DNA from: Stappia sp. | Lineage (GTDB): Bacteria > Pseudomonadota > Alphaproteobacteria > Rhizobiales > Stappiaceae | NCBI GenBank assembly: GCA_002722295.1 | Contig: PBLF01000020.1 | Coordinates: 42,693-106,692 of the forward strand | Direction of reading: 5' to 3' | DNA length: 64,000 nucleotides | Shown here: positions 56,315 to 63,833 of the stretch, piece after piece | How positions within the stretch are numbered: position 1 is the first letter of the stretch | Layout: each line of letters begins with the position of its first letter | Notes under the pieces: generated by a model | What the model saw: only the letters and a program-made list of their open reading frames with translations | Told to the model about the DNA's origin: nothing | The model's database searches: none | Made by a program: the position numbers and the translations under genes

Positions 56315-57661
56315 ATGAACATGCACCAGAAGCTCAACTACGAGGTCACGCATCACTTCGACGGCCTCGACATTTCGGAGGACGAGTTCCGCCGGCTCCT
56401 GAACATCGCGAGCTGGAATGGCGCCGTGCCGCATTTCAACCGCCGGGGCCGGGGGGCATGGGAGATGCTGTCGGCCCCCGTCGCGCTGAAGGACGATCCG
56501 AGCCGCGTCTATCACGCGGCCAAGCTGAAGGGCGTGGGTCTGTGGAACCCGGTGCTGCCGGGCGATGCGGAGTTTTCCAACAAGCTGCATGACGATGCCG
56601 GCAACGAACCGGTGCCGCCGCTCACGGACCTTCTGGAATACCTCATCACCTATCCGCACTTCGGCATTTCCAACGAGGGCGAATACAAGTTCGCCTACTC
56701 GTCGCCGAGCCCGATCGGCGGCATCGTGCACGAGCGCGCGCACCGCGAGTTCTGGTCGTCGGAGCGGCTCGTCAAGGCGGGGGTGCCGAGCATCGCGCCG
56801 CTTTGCGTGATCCAGTACGACGAAAGCCTGCGGTTCCAGGACCAGCCCATGGGCGCGGTCATCACGCTCTCCCCGGGAGCGGCCGCCTATCGCATCTCGG
56901 AAGTCCTGTTCGGTTCGGCCATGGAGCGCGGCACGGATCCGGCGTTCGACGCGCACTATGACGAAATGCGGGAAGCGCTCGGCATCGAGGGCGATCCGGA
57001 CGACGAGCGGGTGCGGTTGCGTGTCATCCGGGAACTGGCGCGCCAGGCCGGAAAGCTGCTGCACGACTTCTCGCTTGCGGAGATGTACCGCTACTCGGGC
57101 GATTGGGGGAACTTCGTCTATTCGACCGAGAGCAAGGAGCTGTTCCTGATCGACCTGGACTCCGTGCAGGACCTCAACGGGCTGCCGGAAGCGGTGCGTC
57201 CGATGCAGGTGTGGCGCGATCTCGCCAGCGCCATCTACCGCATGATCGCGAAGCTCGGCTATCCGACCGCGCTGGGCAAGTACACGCTCACCAACCTGAT
57301 GGAGTTCGATCCCGTCGCGGCCAAGATCGGCGGCTATTTCCCCGAGATCCCGGAGGAGGAGATCCGCGCTGTCTCGCAGCGCATGTGGAGCTGCTTCATT
57401 CCCCATTTCTTCCTGCTCAGGAAGCACCGCGATGCGATCCGCAACGAGTGGGACGGGGACCGGCGCAAGAGCTACAAGATGGATCACGACCTGTTCTACA
57501 TCGTCGCGCTGACGTGCCTGCGTCCGCTGTTCGAGCGGTCCGAAGTGGGGCGCAAGTATCCGAGCCCGATCACGGATGCGGACATGTGGGCCAAGGCGGA
57601 GCGCTTCCTCGGCGAGAGGATGGAGTATTTCGCCTGGATCATGAACCGGCCGGTCGGCTGA
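56315..57661 (+). CDS. Uncharacterised phosphotransferase-like (kinase-fold) protein
   Basis: A 448-residue cytosolic protein that I do not recognise as a named family. The segment LLHDFSLAEMYRYSGDWGNFVY (248-269), then ELFLIDLDSVQDLN (275-288), resembles the catalytic loop and DFG-like metal site of aminoglycoside-phosphotransferase/ABC1-type kinases (D/N in GDWGNF, D280 and D282 in LIDLDS). An N-terminal region with VYHAAKLKGVGLWNP could hold the nucleotide lysine. It lies 15 bp before the adenylation gene, clearly co-transcribed. A role in phosphorylating or ligating the pathway intermediate is inference. Confidence 0.6.
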   Translation: MNMHQKLNYEVTHHFDGLDISEDEFRRLLNIASWNGAVPHFNRRGRGAWEMLSAPVALKDDPSRVYHAAKLKGVGLWNPVLPGDAEFSNKLHDDAGNEPVPPLTDLLEYLITYPHFGISNEGEYKFAYSSPSPIGGIVHERAHREFWSSERLVKAGVPSIAPLCVIQYDESLRFQDQPMGAVITLSPGAAAYRISEVLFGSAMERGTDPAFDAHYDEMREALGIEGDPDDERVRLRVIRELARQAGKLLHDFSLAEMYRYSGDWGNFVYSTESKELFLIDLDSVQDLNGLPEAVRPMQVWRDLASAIYRMIAKLGYPTALGKYTLTNLMEFDPVAAKIGGYFPEIPEEEIRAVSQRMWSCFIPHFFLLRKHRDAIRNEWDGDRRKSYKMDHDLFYIVALTCLRPLFERSEVGRKYPSPITDADMWAKAERFLGERMEYFAWIMNRPVG

Positions 57662-57676
57662 GCAGGTGGGGACGGC

Positions 57677-59233
57677 ATGACCCGAACCGTTGCGGCAAAG
57701 ATCGCGGTGCTTGCGGCCCGCGATCCCGGCCGGCCCGCCGTGGCCTTCGAGGGGCGGTGCGTTTCACGCGGCGAGCTTCTGGATCGCGCGGGGCGTATCG
57801 CCGCGCGGCTCGTCGACATCGGGGTGGCTCCGGGCGACCGCGTGGCGGTCCTGCTCGACAAGTCCCCCGATGCGGTGGCAGGCCTTCTGGGGGCTTGGCT
57901 TGCCGGAGCGGCCTATGTGCCCCTGGATCCGACCGGGCCGCCGCCGAGGCTGTCCGCCATCCTTGCCGACAGCGAGCCGGCCGCCCTGGTGACGGGCGCG
58001 ACCAAGCGGCGGAAACTCGACGCCCTTCAGGCCGAGGCTGGCGACCTGCCGCCAGCTCTCGTGCTCGGAGACGCGGATGACGAGGCCGCGCTCGCCGGAA
58101 CCGTTCCGCTGGATACGGTCCGCTCATGCGAGGACGATCCCGCCTGCCTGCTCTACACCTCGGGGTCGACCGGGCAGCCCAAGGGTGTCGTGATCTCGCA
58201 TTGCAACATCGCCGCCTTCTCCGACTGGGCCGGGGACTTCTTCGCCCTTCGGGAGGAAGACCGGGTGTCGGCCCATGCGCCGCTTCACTTCGACCTGTCT
58301 CTCTTCGACGTCTGGACAACGCTGGCCCATGGCGCCTGTGTCTGCCTGGTGCCGCAGGGGTTGAGCTTTCTCGGTGTCGACCTGGTGCGGTTCGTGACGC
58401 AGAACGCGATCACCGTCTGGCAGTCGGTGCCCTCCGTCCTGCGGCTGATGGTGCGCCATCTGGAGGCCGGCGATGCCGCCCTTGCGCCGTTGCGGTTGGT
58501 TTTCTTTGCCGGTGAACCTTTTCCGCCCGAGGCGCTGCGCAACCTGCGCATGAAGCTGCCGCATACGCGCATGGTGAACATCTACGGGTCGACCGAGATG
58601 AACGACGTCACCTTCCACGAGATCGGCGAGACCGTCGACGATACGCCGCTTCCCATCGGCCGGCCCTGTTCTCACATGCAGGTTCTGGTGGTTGACGACG
58701 CGGGGGCGATCCTCAGCGAGGCGGGAGCCATCGGCGAACTCTGCGCGCGGGGGCCGACGGTGGCGCTGGGCTACTGGCGCGCCGGGGAGGCGACAGCGTC
58801 CCGGTTCGTGCAGCATCCAGGCCATGACCTTTTTCCCGACAGGGTCTACCGCTCGGGCGACCTTGTCGAGATCGGCGCGGACGGCGCGTTGCGCTACGTC
58901 GGGCGCCGTGACACGCAGGTGAAGATCCGGGGAAACCGGGTCAATCTCGGCGAGGTCGAGGAGGCGCTCGTCGCTCATCCGGCGATTGCCGAAGCCGCCG
59001 TCACAGATGTCGAGGACAGCGAGGGAGACAAGAGCCTGAAAGCGTTTCTCGTCCTTGCGTCGGGGCAGGAGGCGCCCGATCTGCGCTCGCTGCGTCGCCA
59101 CTGCGCCGGCCGGCTGCCGGCCTATATGGTTCCCGAGAGCGCGGAGTTTCGCGAGGGGCTGCCGCGCACGTCGACGGGAAAGCTCGACCGTCAGGCGCTG
59201 CGGCGCGTGGAGGCCGTGGCGGGCGCGGGTTGA
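57677..59233 (+). CDS. Stand-alone amino acid adenylation enzyme
   Basis: A 518-residue ANL-superfamily enzyme that activates an amino acid as its AMP ester and loads a carrier. Core motifs: A3 LLYTSGSTGQPKG (158-170), A4 HFDLSLFDVW with D206 at the amino-group-binding position, A5 NIYGSTEMND, A7 YRSGDLVEIG, A8 VKIRGNRVNLGEVEEALV and A10 RTSTGKLDRQAL with catalytic K502. No carrier domain is fused, so the ACP at 46874 is the natural partner. Overall layout resembles prolyl-AMP ligases (CloN4, RedM, PltF). By eye the pocket reads D-L-F-Q-F-A-I-D, sharing only the first part with the prolyl type. Ends the + operon. Confidence 0.92.
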   Translation: MTRTVAAKIAVLAARDPGRPAVAFEGRCVSRGELLDRAGRIAARLVDIGVAPGDRVAVLLDKSPDAVAGLLGAWLAGAAYVPLDPTGPPPRLSAILADSEPAALVTGATKRRKLDALQAEAGDLPPALVLGDADDEAALAGTVPLDTVRSCEDDPACLLYTSGSTGQPKGVVISHCNIAAFSDWAGDFFALREEDRVSAHAPLHFDLSLFDVWTTLAHGACVCLVPQGLSFLGVDLVRFVTQNAITVWQSVPSVLRLMVRHLEAGDAALAPLRLVFFAGEPFPPEALRNLRMKLPHTRMVNIYGSTEMNDVTFHEIGETVDDTPLPIGRPCSHMQVLVVDDAGAILSEAGAIGELCARGPTVALGYWRAGEATASRFVQHPGHDLFPDRVYRSGDLVEIGADGALRYVGRRDTQVKIRGNRVNLGEVEEALVAHPAIAEAAVTDVEDSEGDKSLKAFLVLASGQEAPDLRSLRRHCAGRLPAYMVPESAEFREGLPRTSTGKLDRQALRRVEAVAGAG

Positions 59234-59309
59234 GGTCGTACCAACAACCCTACCAACAGCGTCCGGTGATTAACCGTGAAACGCGGTGACGGACGGGTGG
59301 TGACAATAC

Positions 59310-59341
59310 AAAAGGCGCGAAACCGGGGTTTCGCGCCTTTT
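59310..59341. terminator. Bidirectional terminator between the adenylation gene and tRNA-Cys
   Basis: A 15-base near-perfect palindrome, AAAAGGCGCGAAACC with GGTTTCGCGCCTTTT, short GG loop. A and T tracts on both ends let it serve the + operon and the minus-strand tRNA gene. Confidence 0.85.
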
Positions 59342-59374
59342 GGTGTCTGTGAGTTACGTGGAGTAACAAGGTGC

Positions 59375-59450
59375 TGGAGGCCTCGCCTGGATTCGAACCA
59401 GGATCAAGGGAGTTGCAATCCCTTCGCGTAGCCAGTTCCGCCACGAGGCC
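59375..59450 (-). tRNA. tRNA-Cys (anticodon GCA)
   Basis: The 76-base cloverleaf folds with acceptor GGCCTCG/CGAGGCC, anticodon stem GGGAT/..TCCC around the GCA anticodon, T-loop GGTTCGAATCC and an encoded CCA end. The discriminator base is U, an identity element of tRNA-Cys. It is transcribed leftward, so its 3' end faces the carrier-protein cluster. Confidence 0.96.
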
Positions 59451-59709
59451 ATGAATAGTTTCGTCTCTCGCGGGATCTATATTTGACAATATTGATCCTG
59501 ATTTGAAGGTATTGTCCCTCGTGACTCCGGTCAACAGACCGGATGGTATCCAGATATATTCATTTTGACATTCGGGCGGTCCGGCGAAATGCAACCCGCA
59601 GGCGTGTCCGGCACGCCGGTTGCCCGCGTCCTGTCGCGGTCAGCCGGGCGAGGGCGGGCCTCCCGCGGGGCGATCGGAGCGGGCGGGGCGCGGCGCGGCC
59701 GGACCAACC
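59451..59709. other. Region upstream of tRNA-Cys
   Basis: About 260 bp with an AT-rich section (59475-59570). It holds the minus-strand tRNA promoter; GACAATA (59485) and TATTGTC (59510) form a spaced inverted repeat, and CCGGTC..GACCGG lies at 59526-59541. No gene seen. Confidence 0.45.
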
Positions 59710-60171
59710 TCAGATTGGCAGCAGCGAGGTGTATTTCATTTCCTCGAGAATGACCGTGCTCTGGATTTCCCGGACGCCCGGCATCATGACCAGCTTCTCA
59801 CGCAGAAGGATCTGGTAATGGTCCATGTCGCGCACGACGACGCGCAGATGGAAGTCGAAGTCTCCCAGCATGAGCTGGACCACCTGTACCTCGGGTATTC
59901 TGAAAGCTGCTTCCTGAAAGACGGAAATCGACTGGCGCCCGTGCTCGGTGAGACGGATGCGCGCCAGGATGACCGCATGGAACCCGAGCTTGCGCCGGTC
60001 GAGGAGAACCGAGCGGCCGATGATGATACCCTCGCCCTGCAACCTGCCGATGCGGCGCGAGCAGGGAGACTGGGAAAGGCTCACGCGTTCGGCGACTTCT
60101 GAAACGGTCAGCGAGCCATCCTTTTGCAGGACTCGCAGGATCTTGAGGTCCGTTTCGTCGAGTGCCGACAT
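59710..60171 (-). CDS. Lrp/AsnC family transcriptional regulator
   Basis: A 153-residue regulator: N-terminal HTH (LDETDLKILRVLQKDGSLTVSEVAERVSLSQSPCSRRIGRLQ) and C-terminal RAM/AsnC effector domain (residues ~70-150, with VVQLMLGDFDFHLRVVVRDMDHYQ). Members form octamers and respond to amino acids. GGAGGA before ATG 60171 sets the start. It is divergent from the TRAP operon starting at 60559, so it likely controls uptake of an amino acid or keto acid by that system. Ligand not readable. Confidence 0.93.
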   Translation of the reverse strand: MSALDETDLKILRVLQKDGSLTVSEVAERVSLSQSPCSRRIGRLQGEGIIIGRSVLLDRRKLGFHAVILARIRLTEHGRQSISVFQEAAFRIPEVQVVQLMLGDFDFHLRVVVRDMDHYQILLREKLVMMPGVREIQSTVILEEMKYTSLLPI

Positions 60172-60558
60172 GCATATTCCTCCACTTGTAACTTTCACGC
60201 GAATTATATGCATAGAGGCGGCTTTGTGACCCGCAAAAAGACAAAAATATTCGATTTCCCGCTTCTATATTCTGGCGAAGGACCGGTGGGGGAGCACCGG
60301 TCGGGGAGGGTGCCGGATTCGTCCGGAGCTTATTGAGATTGATCGGTTTTCCGGTCCTGCGAGAGTGCCGCGAGCGGAGGCTTTTCCTCCGCGGGTCCCG
60401 TTCTTTTCAAGCGACCCGGCGCGCGCCGTCATCCCCCCGATCCTGCATGATCCGGTCAAGACGCCGGTGTCCGGTCCTGTCGCGCGGCGCGCGGCGCGAC
60501 GTCTTCGCGACTGCTCGCGGGGCGATCGCCTGTTCAGTGACTTAAGGGAGGAACCGAA
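60172..60558 (+). promoter_or_regulatory. Divergent control region of Lrp gene and TRAP operon
   Basis: 387 bp without a gene. The first ~100 bp are AT-rich with several TATA-like stretches (ATTATATGCATAG, TTCTATATTCTGG) that can serve as divergent promoters and Lrp sites; TTGTGA with ATATTC 17 bases later is a possible + promoter. The rest is GC-rich leader. Confidence 0.45.
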
Positions 60559-61590
60559 ATGTCCTGGAAAAAACGTCTCAGCCTTGCCACCGCCCTCGTG
60601 ACCCTGGCCGCCGTTCCGGCCGGCGCGAAGACGCTCGAGATGACGAGTGTCTACCCGGGATCGTTCCCGATCGTCGGCGACATCGGCAAGGATATCGGCA
60701 ACCGCGTCTCGACGCTGACGGGCGGTTCGCTGACCTTCACCTTCAACGAGCCGGGCGCGCTGGTTCCCGCGCCCGAGGCGTGGGACGCCGTTTCGACGGG
60801 CGCGGTGGACGCGGCCTGGTATTCCACCGGCTTCGCGCAGGGCATGATCAAGTCGGCGGCCATGTTCACCTCGGTGCCCTTCGGTCCCGAGGCGCCGGAG
60901 TACCTGGCCTGGTACTACAAGGGCGGCGGCAAGGAGATCTGGGACGAGATCGCGGCGAAGCACAACATCGTCAGCATCGTCTGCACGACCACGCCTCCCG
61001 AGGCGTCGGGCTGGTTCCGCGAGCCGATCGAGAGCCTCGACGACCTGAAGGGCATGAAGATGCGCTTCTACGGTCTCGGCGCGCGCGTGATGGAGAAGCT
61101 CGGCGTCCAGACGCTGACGCTGCCGGTCGGCGACACGGTTCCCGCGCTTGAACTCGGCACCATCGACGCGGCCGAGGTGTCCATGCCCGCGCTCGACCAG
61201 ATGCTGGGCATGCAGGACTACGCCAAGCACTACTACTTCCCCGGCTGGCACCAGCAGACCTCGCTCTACTCCCTCATCATCAACAAGGACGTGTGGGACG
61301 GCCTGAGCGAGACGGAGCAGGCGGCGATCAACCATGTGTGCCGCTCGGCGGTGATGGAATCCATCGCCTGGGGCGAGGCCATCCAGGGCAAGGCGCTCAG
61401 CGAGCTCAAGGAGAAGGGCGTCATCACCCACAAGTGGTCGCCGGAAATTCTCGAGGCGATGGAAGCCGCCTGGCTCGAGGTGGTCGAGGAGATGAAGGCG
61501 GAGGACGAGGACTTCGCCCGCGTGTGGAAGTCCTACTCCGACTTCCGTGACGGCTACGCCGAGTGGCGCGATCTCGGCTACATGCGCTGA
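60559..61590 (+). CDS. TRAP transporter substrate-binding protein (TakP-like)
   Basis: A 343-residue periplasmic receptor. Signal peptide ATALVTLAAVPAGA; mature start KTLEMTSVYPGSFPIVGD. The segments ASGWFREPIESLDDLKGMKMRFYGLGARVMEKLGV and LELGTIDAAEVSMPALDQMLGMQDYAKHYYFPGWHQQ match the DctP branch containing TakP, which binds 2-oxo acids with a sodium ion. It is clearly different from the receptor at 52155. The start follows an AGGGAGGAACC site. Divergent Lrp-type regulator suggests amino-acid-linked control. Confidence 0.9.
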   Translation: MSWKKRLSLATALVTLAAVPAGAKTLEMTSVYPGSFPIVGDIGKDIGNRVSTLTGGSLTFTFNEPGALVPAPEAWDAVSTGAVDAAWYSTGFAQGMIKSAAMFTSVPFGPEAPEYLAWYYKGGGKEIWDEIAAKHNIVSIVCTTTPPEASGWFREPIESLDDLKGMKMRFYGLGARVMEKLGVQTLTLPVGDTVPALELGTIDAAEVSMPALDQMLGMQDYAKHYYFPGWHQQTSLYSLIINKDVWDGLSETEQAAINHVCRSAVMESIAWGEAIQGKALSELKEKGVITHKWSPEILEAMEAAWLEVVEEMKAEDEDFARVWKSYSDFRDGYAEWRDLGYMR

Positions 61591-61670
61591 CACGCGCCTG
61601 AGCCATGAGTTCGGGGGGCGTCGGTCCGTGCGGACCGGTGCCCCCACTCCTGACTGCAAGGAATCGCGAC

Positions 61671-62198
61671 ATGGAAAGACTGGCCCGTCTCGCCGCGGCA
61701 TTGCCGCGAGGCGCCCATGCCATCGGAAGCTGGCTTCTCCTGTTTCTGGCCTTCGTCATCGGCTACGACGTTCTTGGCCGCAAGTTCTTCGACACCGGCT
61801 CGATCATGCTGCAGGATCTGCAATGGCACCTGCACGGCGCCGCGCTGATGCTGGGTCTGGGAGCCGCCTATCTCCGCGACGCGCATGTGCGGGTGGACCT
61901 GTTCAGAGAGAACTTCACCCGGCGCACCAAGCTCTGGCTGGAGATCTTCGGCATCGTCCTCTTCCTGATCCCCTACGCGTCGATCCTGTTCTGGTTCTCC
62001 ATCGACTACGTCGTGCGCGCCTATGTCACCGGGGAGGGATCGGTTGCCGGCGCGGGGCTCTCGCACCGCTGGATCATCAAGTCGTTCCTGACGATCGGTT
62101 TCGCGCTGGTGGTGTTCTCCGCCGTCGCGGTGCTGCTGCGTGCCATCGATTGCCTGCGCGACCGTGACGGAACCTCGATGCCCTTTGTCGAGGACTGA
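61671..62198 (+). CDS. TRAP transporter small permease (DctQ family)
   Basis: A 175-residue membrane protein with four segments: AIGSWLLLFLAFVIGYDVLGR, LQWHLHGAALMLGLGAAYL with the family motif (RDAHVRVDLF following), LWLEIFGIVLFLIPYASILF and SFLTIGFALVVFSAVAVLL. AAGGAATCGCGAC before ATG 61671 decides the start over 61605. Second gene of the TRAP operon, 80 bp after the receptor. Confidence 0.88.
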   Translation: MERLARLAAALPRGAHAIGSWLLLFLAFVIGYDVLGRKFFDTGSIMLQDLQWHLHGAALMLGLGAAYLRDAHVRVDLFRENFTRRTKLWLEIFGIVLFLIPYASILFWFSIDYVVRAYVTGEGSVAGAGLSHRWIIKSFLTIGFALVVFSAVAVLLRAIDCLRDRDGTSMPFVED

Positions 62199-62245
62199 CG
62201 TCCCGGCCCCTGCATTCCACATCAAAGATCGAAGGACGCGACCGA

Positions 62246-63607
62246 ATGCTTGCGGAAATGCTGCCGGTGCTGATGTTCGTCTGCCTGGTACTCTTCATCT
62301 TCAGCGGCCTGCCGGTGGCGGCCGTTCTCGGCGGGGTCTCGCTCGTCTTCGCCGGTATCGGCCTGGCACTCGGAGAAATCCGGTTCGCCCACCTGCCGCT
62401 GCTCGTGAACCGCATCTTCAGCGGGATCATATCGAATTCCGTGATGGTGGCCGTGCCCATGTTCGTGGTCATGGGCACGCTCATGGAAAAGAGCGGTATC
62501 GCGGAAGACCTCCTGGACGGCCTGCAGACACTGCTGCGCCGGGTTCCGGGGGGACTGGCCGTCGCCGTGACTATGATGGGCACGATCCTCGCCGCCTCGA
62601 CGGGCATCATCGGCGCCTCGGTGGCGATGCTGACACTGCTGGCGCTGCCCATGATGCTGCGCTCGGGCTATGCGCCCTCGCTTGCCACGGGCACGATCGC
62701 GGCCTCGGGAACGCTTGGCATTCTCATTCCACCGTCGATCATGCTCGTGATCATGGGCGATCTGCTGACGGTCTCCGTCGGCAAGCTGTTCATGGCCGCG
62801 CTCTTCCCGGGCCTGATGCTCTCGGCCTTCTACCTGATCTACATCATCAGCGCGAGTGCCCTGCGGCCGAACCTCGCGCCGCGCACGAACGAGCCGCTGA
62901 CACGTGAGGAGCGACGGGAGCTGATCGGCAAGCTCGCCGCCGGGCTGGTGCCGCCGGCGCTGCTCATCGGCCTCGTGCTCGGCTCCATCCTCGGCGGGTT
63001 CGCGACGCCGACGGAGGCGAGCGGCGTCGGTGCGCTCGGGGCGCTGGCATTGGCGTTGTTCCGTCGGCGGCTGAACCTGTCCGGCCTGCATGACGTTCTC
63101 AACCGCTCGCTCAACACAGTGGCGATGATCTTCTTCATCTTCGTGGGAGCGACGGCCTTCAGCTACCTTTTCCGCCGCTTCGGCGGCGAGCATCTGGTGC
63201 TTTCGCTGGCCGATGCGTCGAGCATGGGGCCGTGGGGCGTGCTGGCGGCGCTTCTGCTGCTCATTTTCGTGCTGGGTTTCTTTTTCGACTGGATCGAGAT
63301 CACGCTCATCATCCTGCCGATCTTCGCTCCGATCGTGTCGCATCTCGACTTTGGCGGCCATGTGGGGCAGGGCGATGCGGTCTACTGGTTCGCGATCCTG
63401 GTCGCGATCAACCTCCAGACCAGCTTCCTGACACCACCATTCGGATTTGCCCTGTTCTACCTGAAGGGGACGGCGCGCTCCCTCGTGTCGCTGCAGCAGA
63501 TCTACCGGGGCATCATTCCCTTCGTGCTGTTGCAGCTTCTTGCGCTCGCCGTCGTGGTGATGTGGCCGGACGTGGCCATGTGGCTGCCGAACCAGATGTT
63601 CGACTGA
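62246..63607 (+). CDS. TRAP transporter large permease (DctM family)
   Basis: A 453-residue channel subunit with about 12-13 membrane segments. Motifs: VAVPMFVVMGTLMEKSGIAEDLLD, STGIIGASVAMLTLLALPMMLRSGYAPSLATGTIAASGTLGILIPPSIMLVI, FATPTEASGVGALGALALAL and FFFDWIEITLIILPIFAPI. The C-terminal INLQTSFLTPPFGFALFYLKG is the family ending. With the two genes before it, it completes the second TRAP importer. Confidence 0.93.
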   Translation: MLAEMLPVLMFVCLVLFIFSGLPVAAVLGGVSLVFAGIGLALGEIRFAHLPLLVNRIFSGIISNSVMVAVPMFVVMGTLMEKSGIAEDLLDGLQTLLRRVPGGLAVAVTMMGTILAASTGIIGASVAMLTLLALPMMLRSGYAPSLATGTIAASGTLGILIPPSIMLVIMGDLLTVSVGKLFMAALFPGLMLSAFYLIYIISASALRPNLAPRTNEPLTREERRELIGKLAAGLVPPALLIGLVLGSILGGFATPTEASGVGALGALALALFRRRLNLSGLHDVLNRSLNTVAMIFFIFVGATAFSYLFRRFGGEHLVLSLADASSMGPWGVLAALLLLIFVLGFFFDWIEITLIILPIFAPIVSHLDFGGHVGQGDAVYWFAILVAINLQTSFLTPPFGFALFYLKGTARSLVSLQQIYRGIIPFVLLQLLALAVVVMWPDVAMWLPNQMFD

Positions 63608-63637
63608 CGCTCGGCCGCAACCCGACGGGACCCGACA

Positions 63638-63676
63638 ACGGGCGGCGCGATTCCTGACAGGATCGCGCCGCCCGTC
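63638..63676 (+). terminator. Hairpin after the second TRAP operon
   Basis: A perfect 14-bp stem (ACGGGCGGCGCGAT with ATCGCGCCGCCCGT), ten-base loop, 30 bp after the stop codon. Only a short T stretch follows, so it may work together with the next terminator. Confidence 0.65.
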
Positions 63677-63756
63677 GCGTTTATATCCCCGGGCGGGATG
63701 GCGAAGGCGAGTGGTCGCCCGGCACGCCTTGCATGTCGTTCGTGCATCGAGGCCAA

Positions 63757-63790
63757 ACAAAAAGCCCGGCCGCCTGGGCCGGGCTTTTTC
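63757..63790. terminator. Bidirectional terminator between TRAP operon and lpdA
   Basis: AAAGCCCGGCC pairs with GGCCGGGCTTT, with A and T tracts of five on the two sides. It fits both the + TRAP operon and the minus-strand lpdA gene ending at 63834. Confidence 0.88.
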
Positions 63791-63833
63791 TTCGCATTTG
63801 AACGCGCGGAGGGGCGCCGCATTGCGCCGTGTG

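Noticed and set aside
57677..59233. Assigning the cluster as a pyrrole-2-carboxylate pathway
   Set aside because: The gene set is similar, but my reading of the adenylation pocket departs from the prolyl code after the first residues, so the product is left open.
41700..59450. Genomic-island boundaries with att repeats
   Set aside because: No second copy of the tRNA-Cys 3' end and no integrase or transposase gene is visible in the window.
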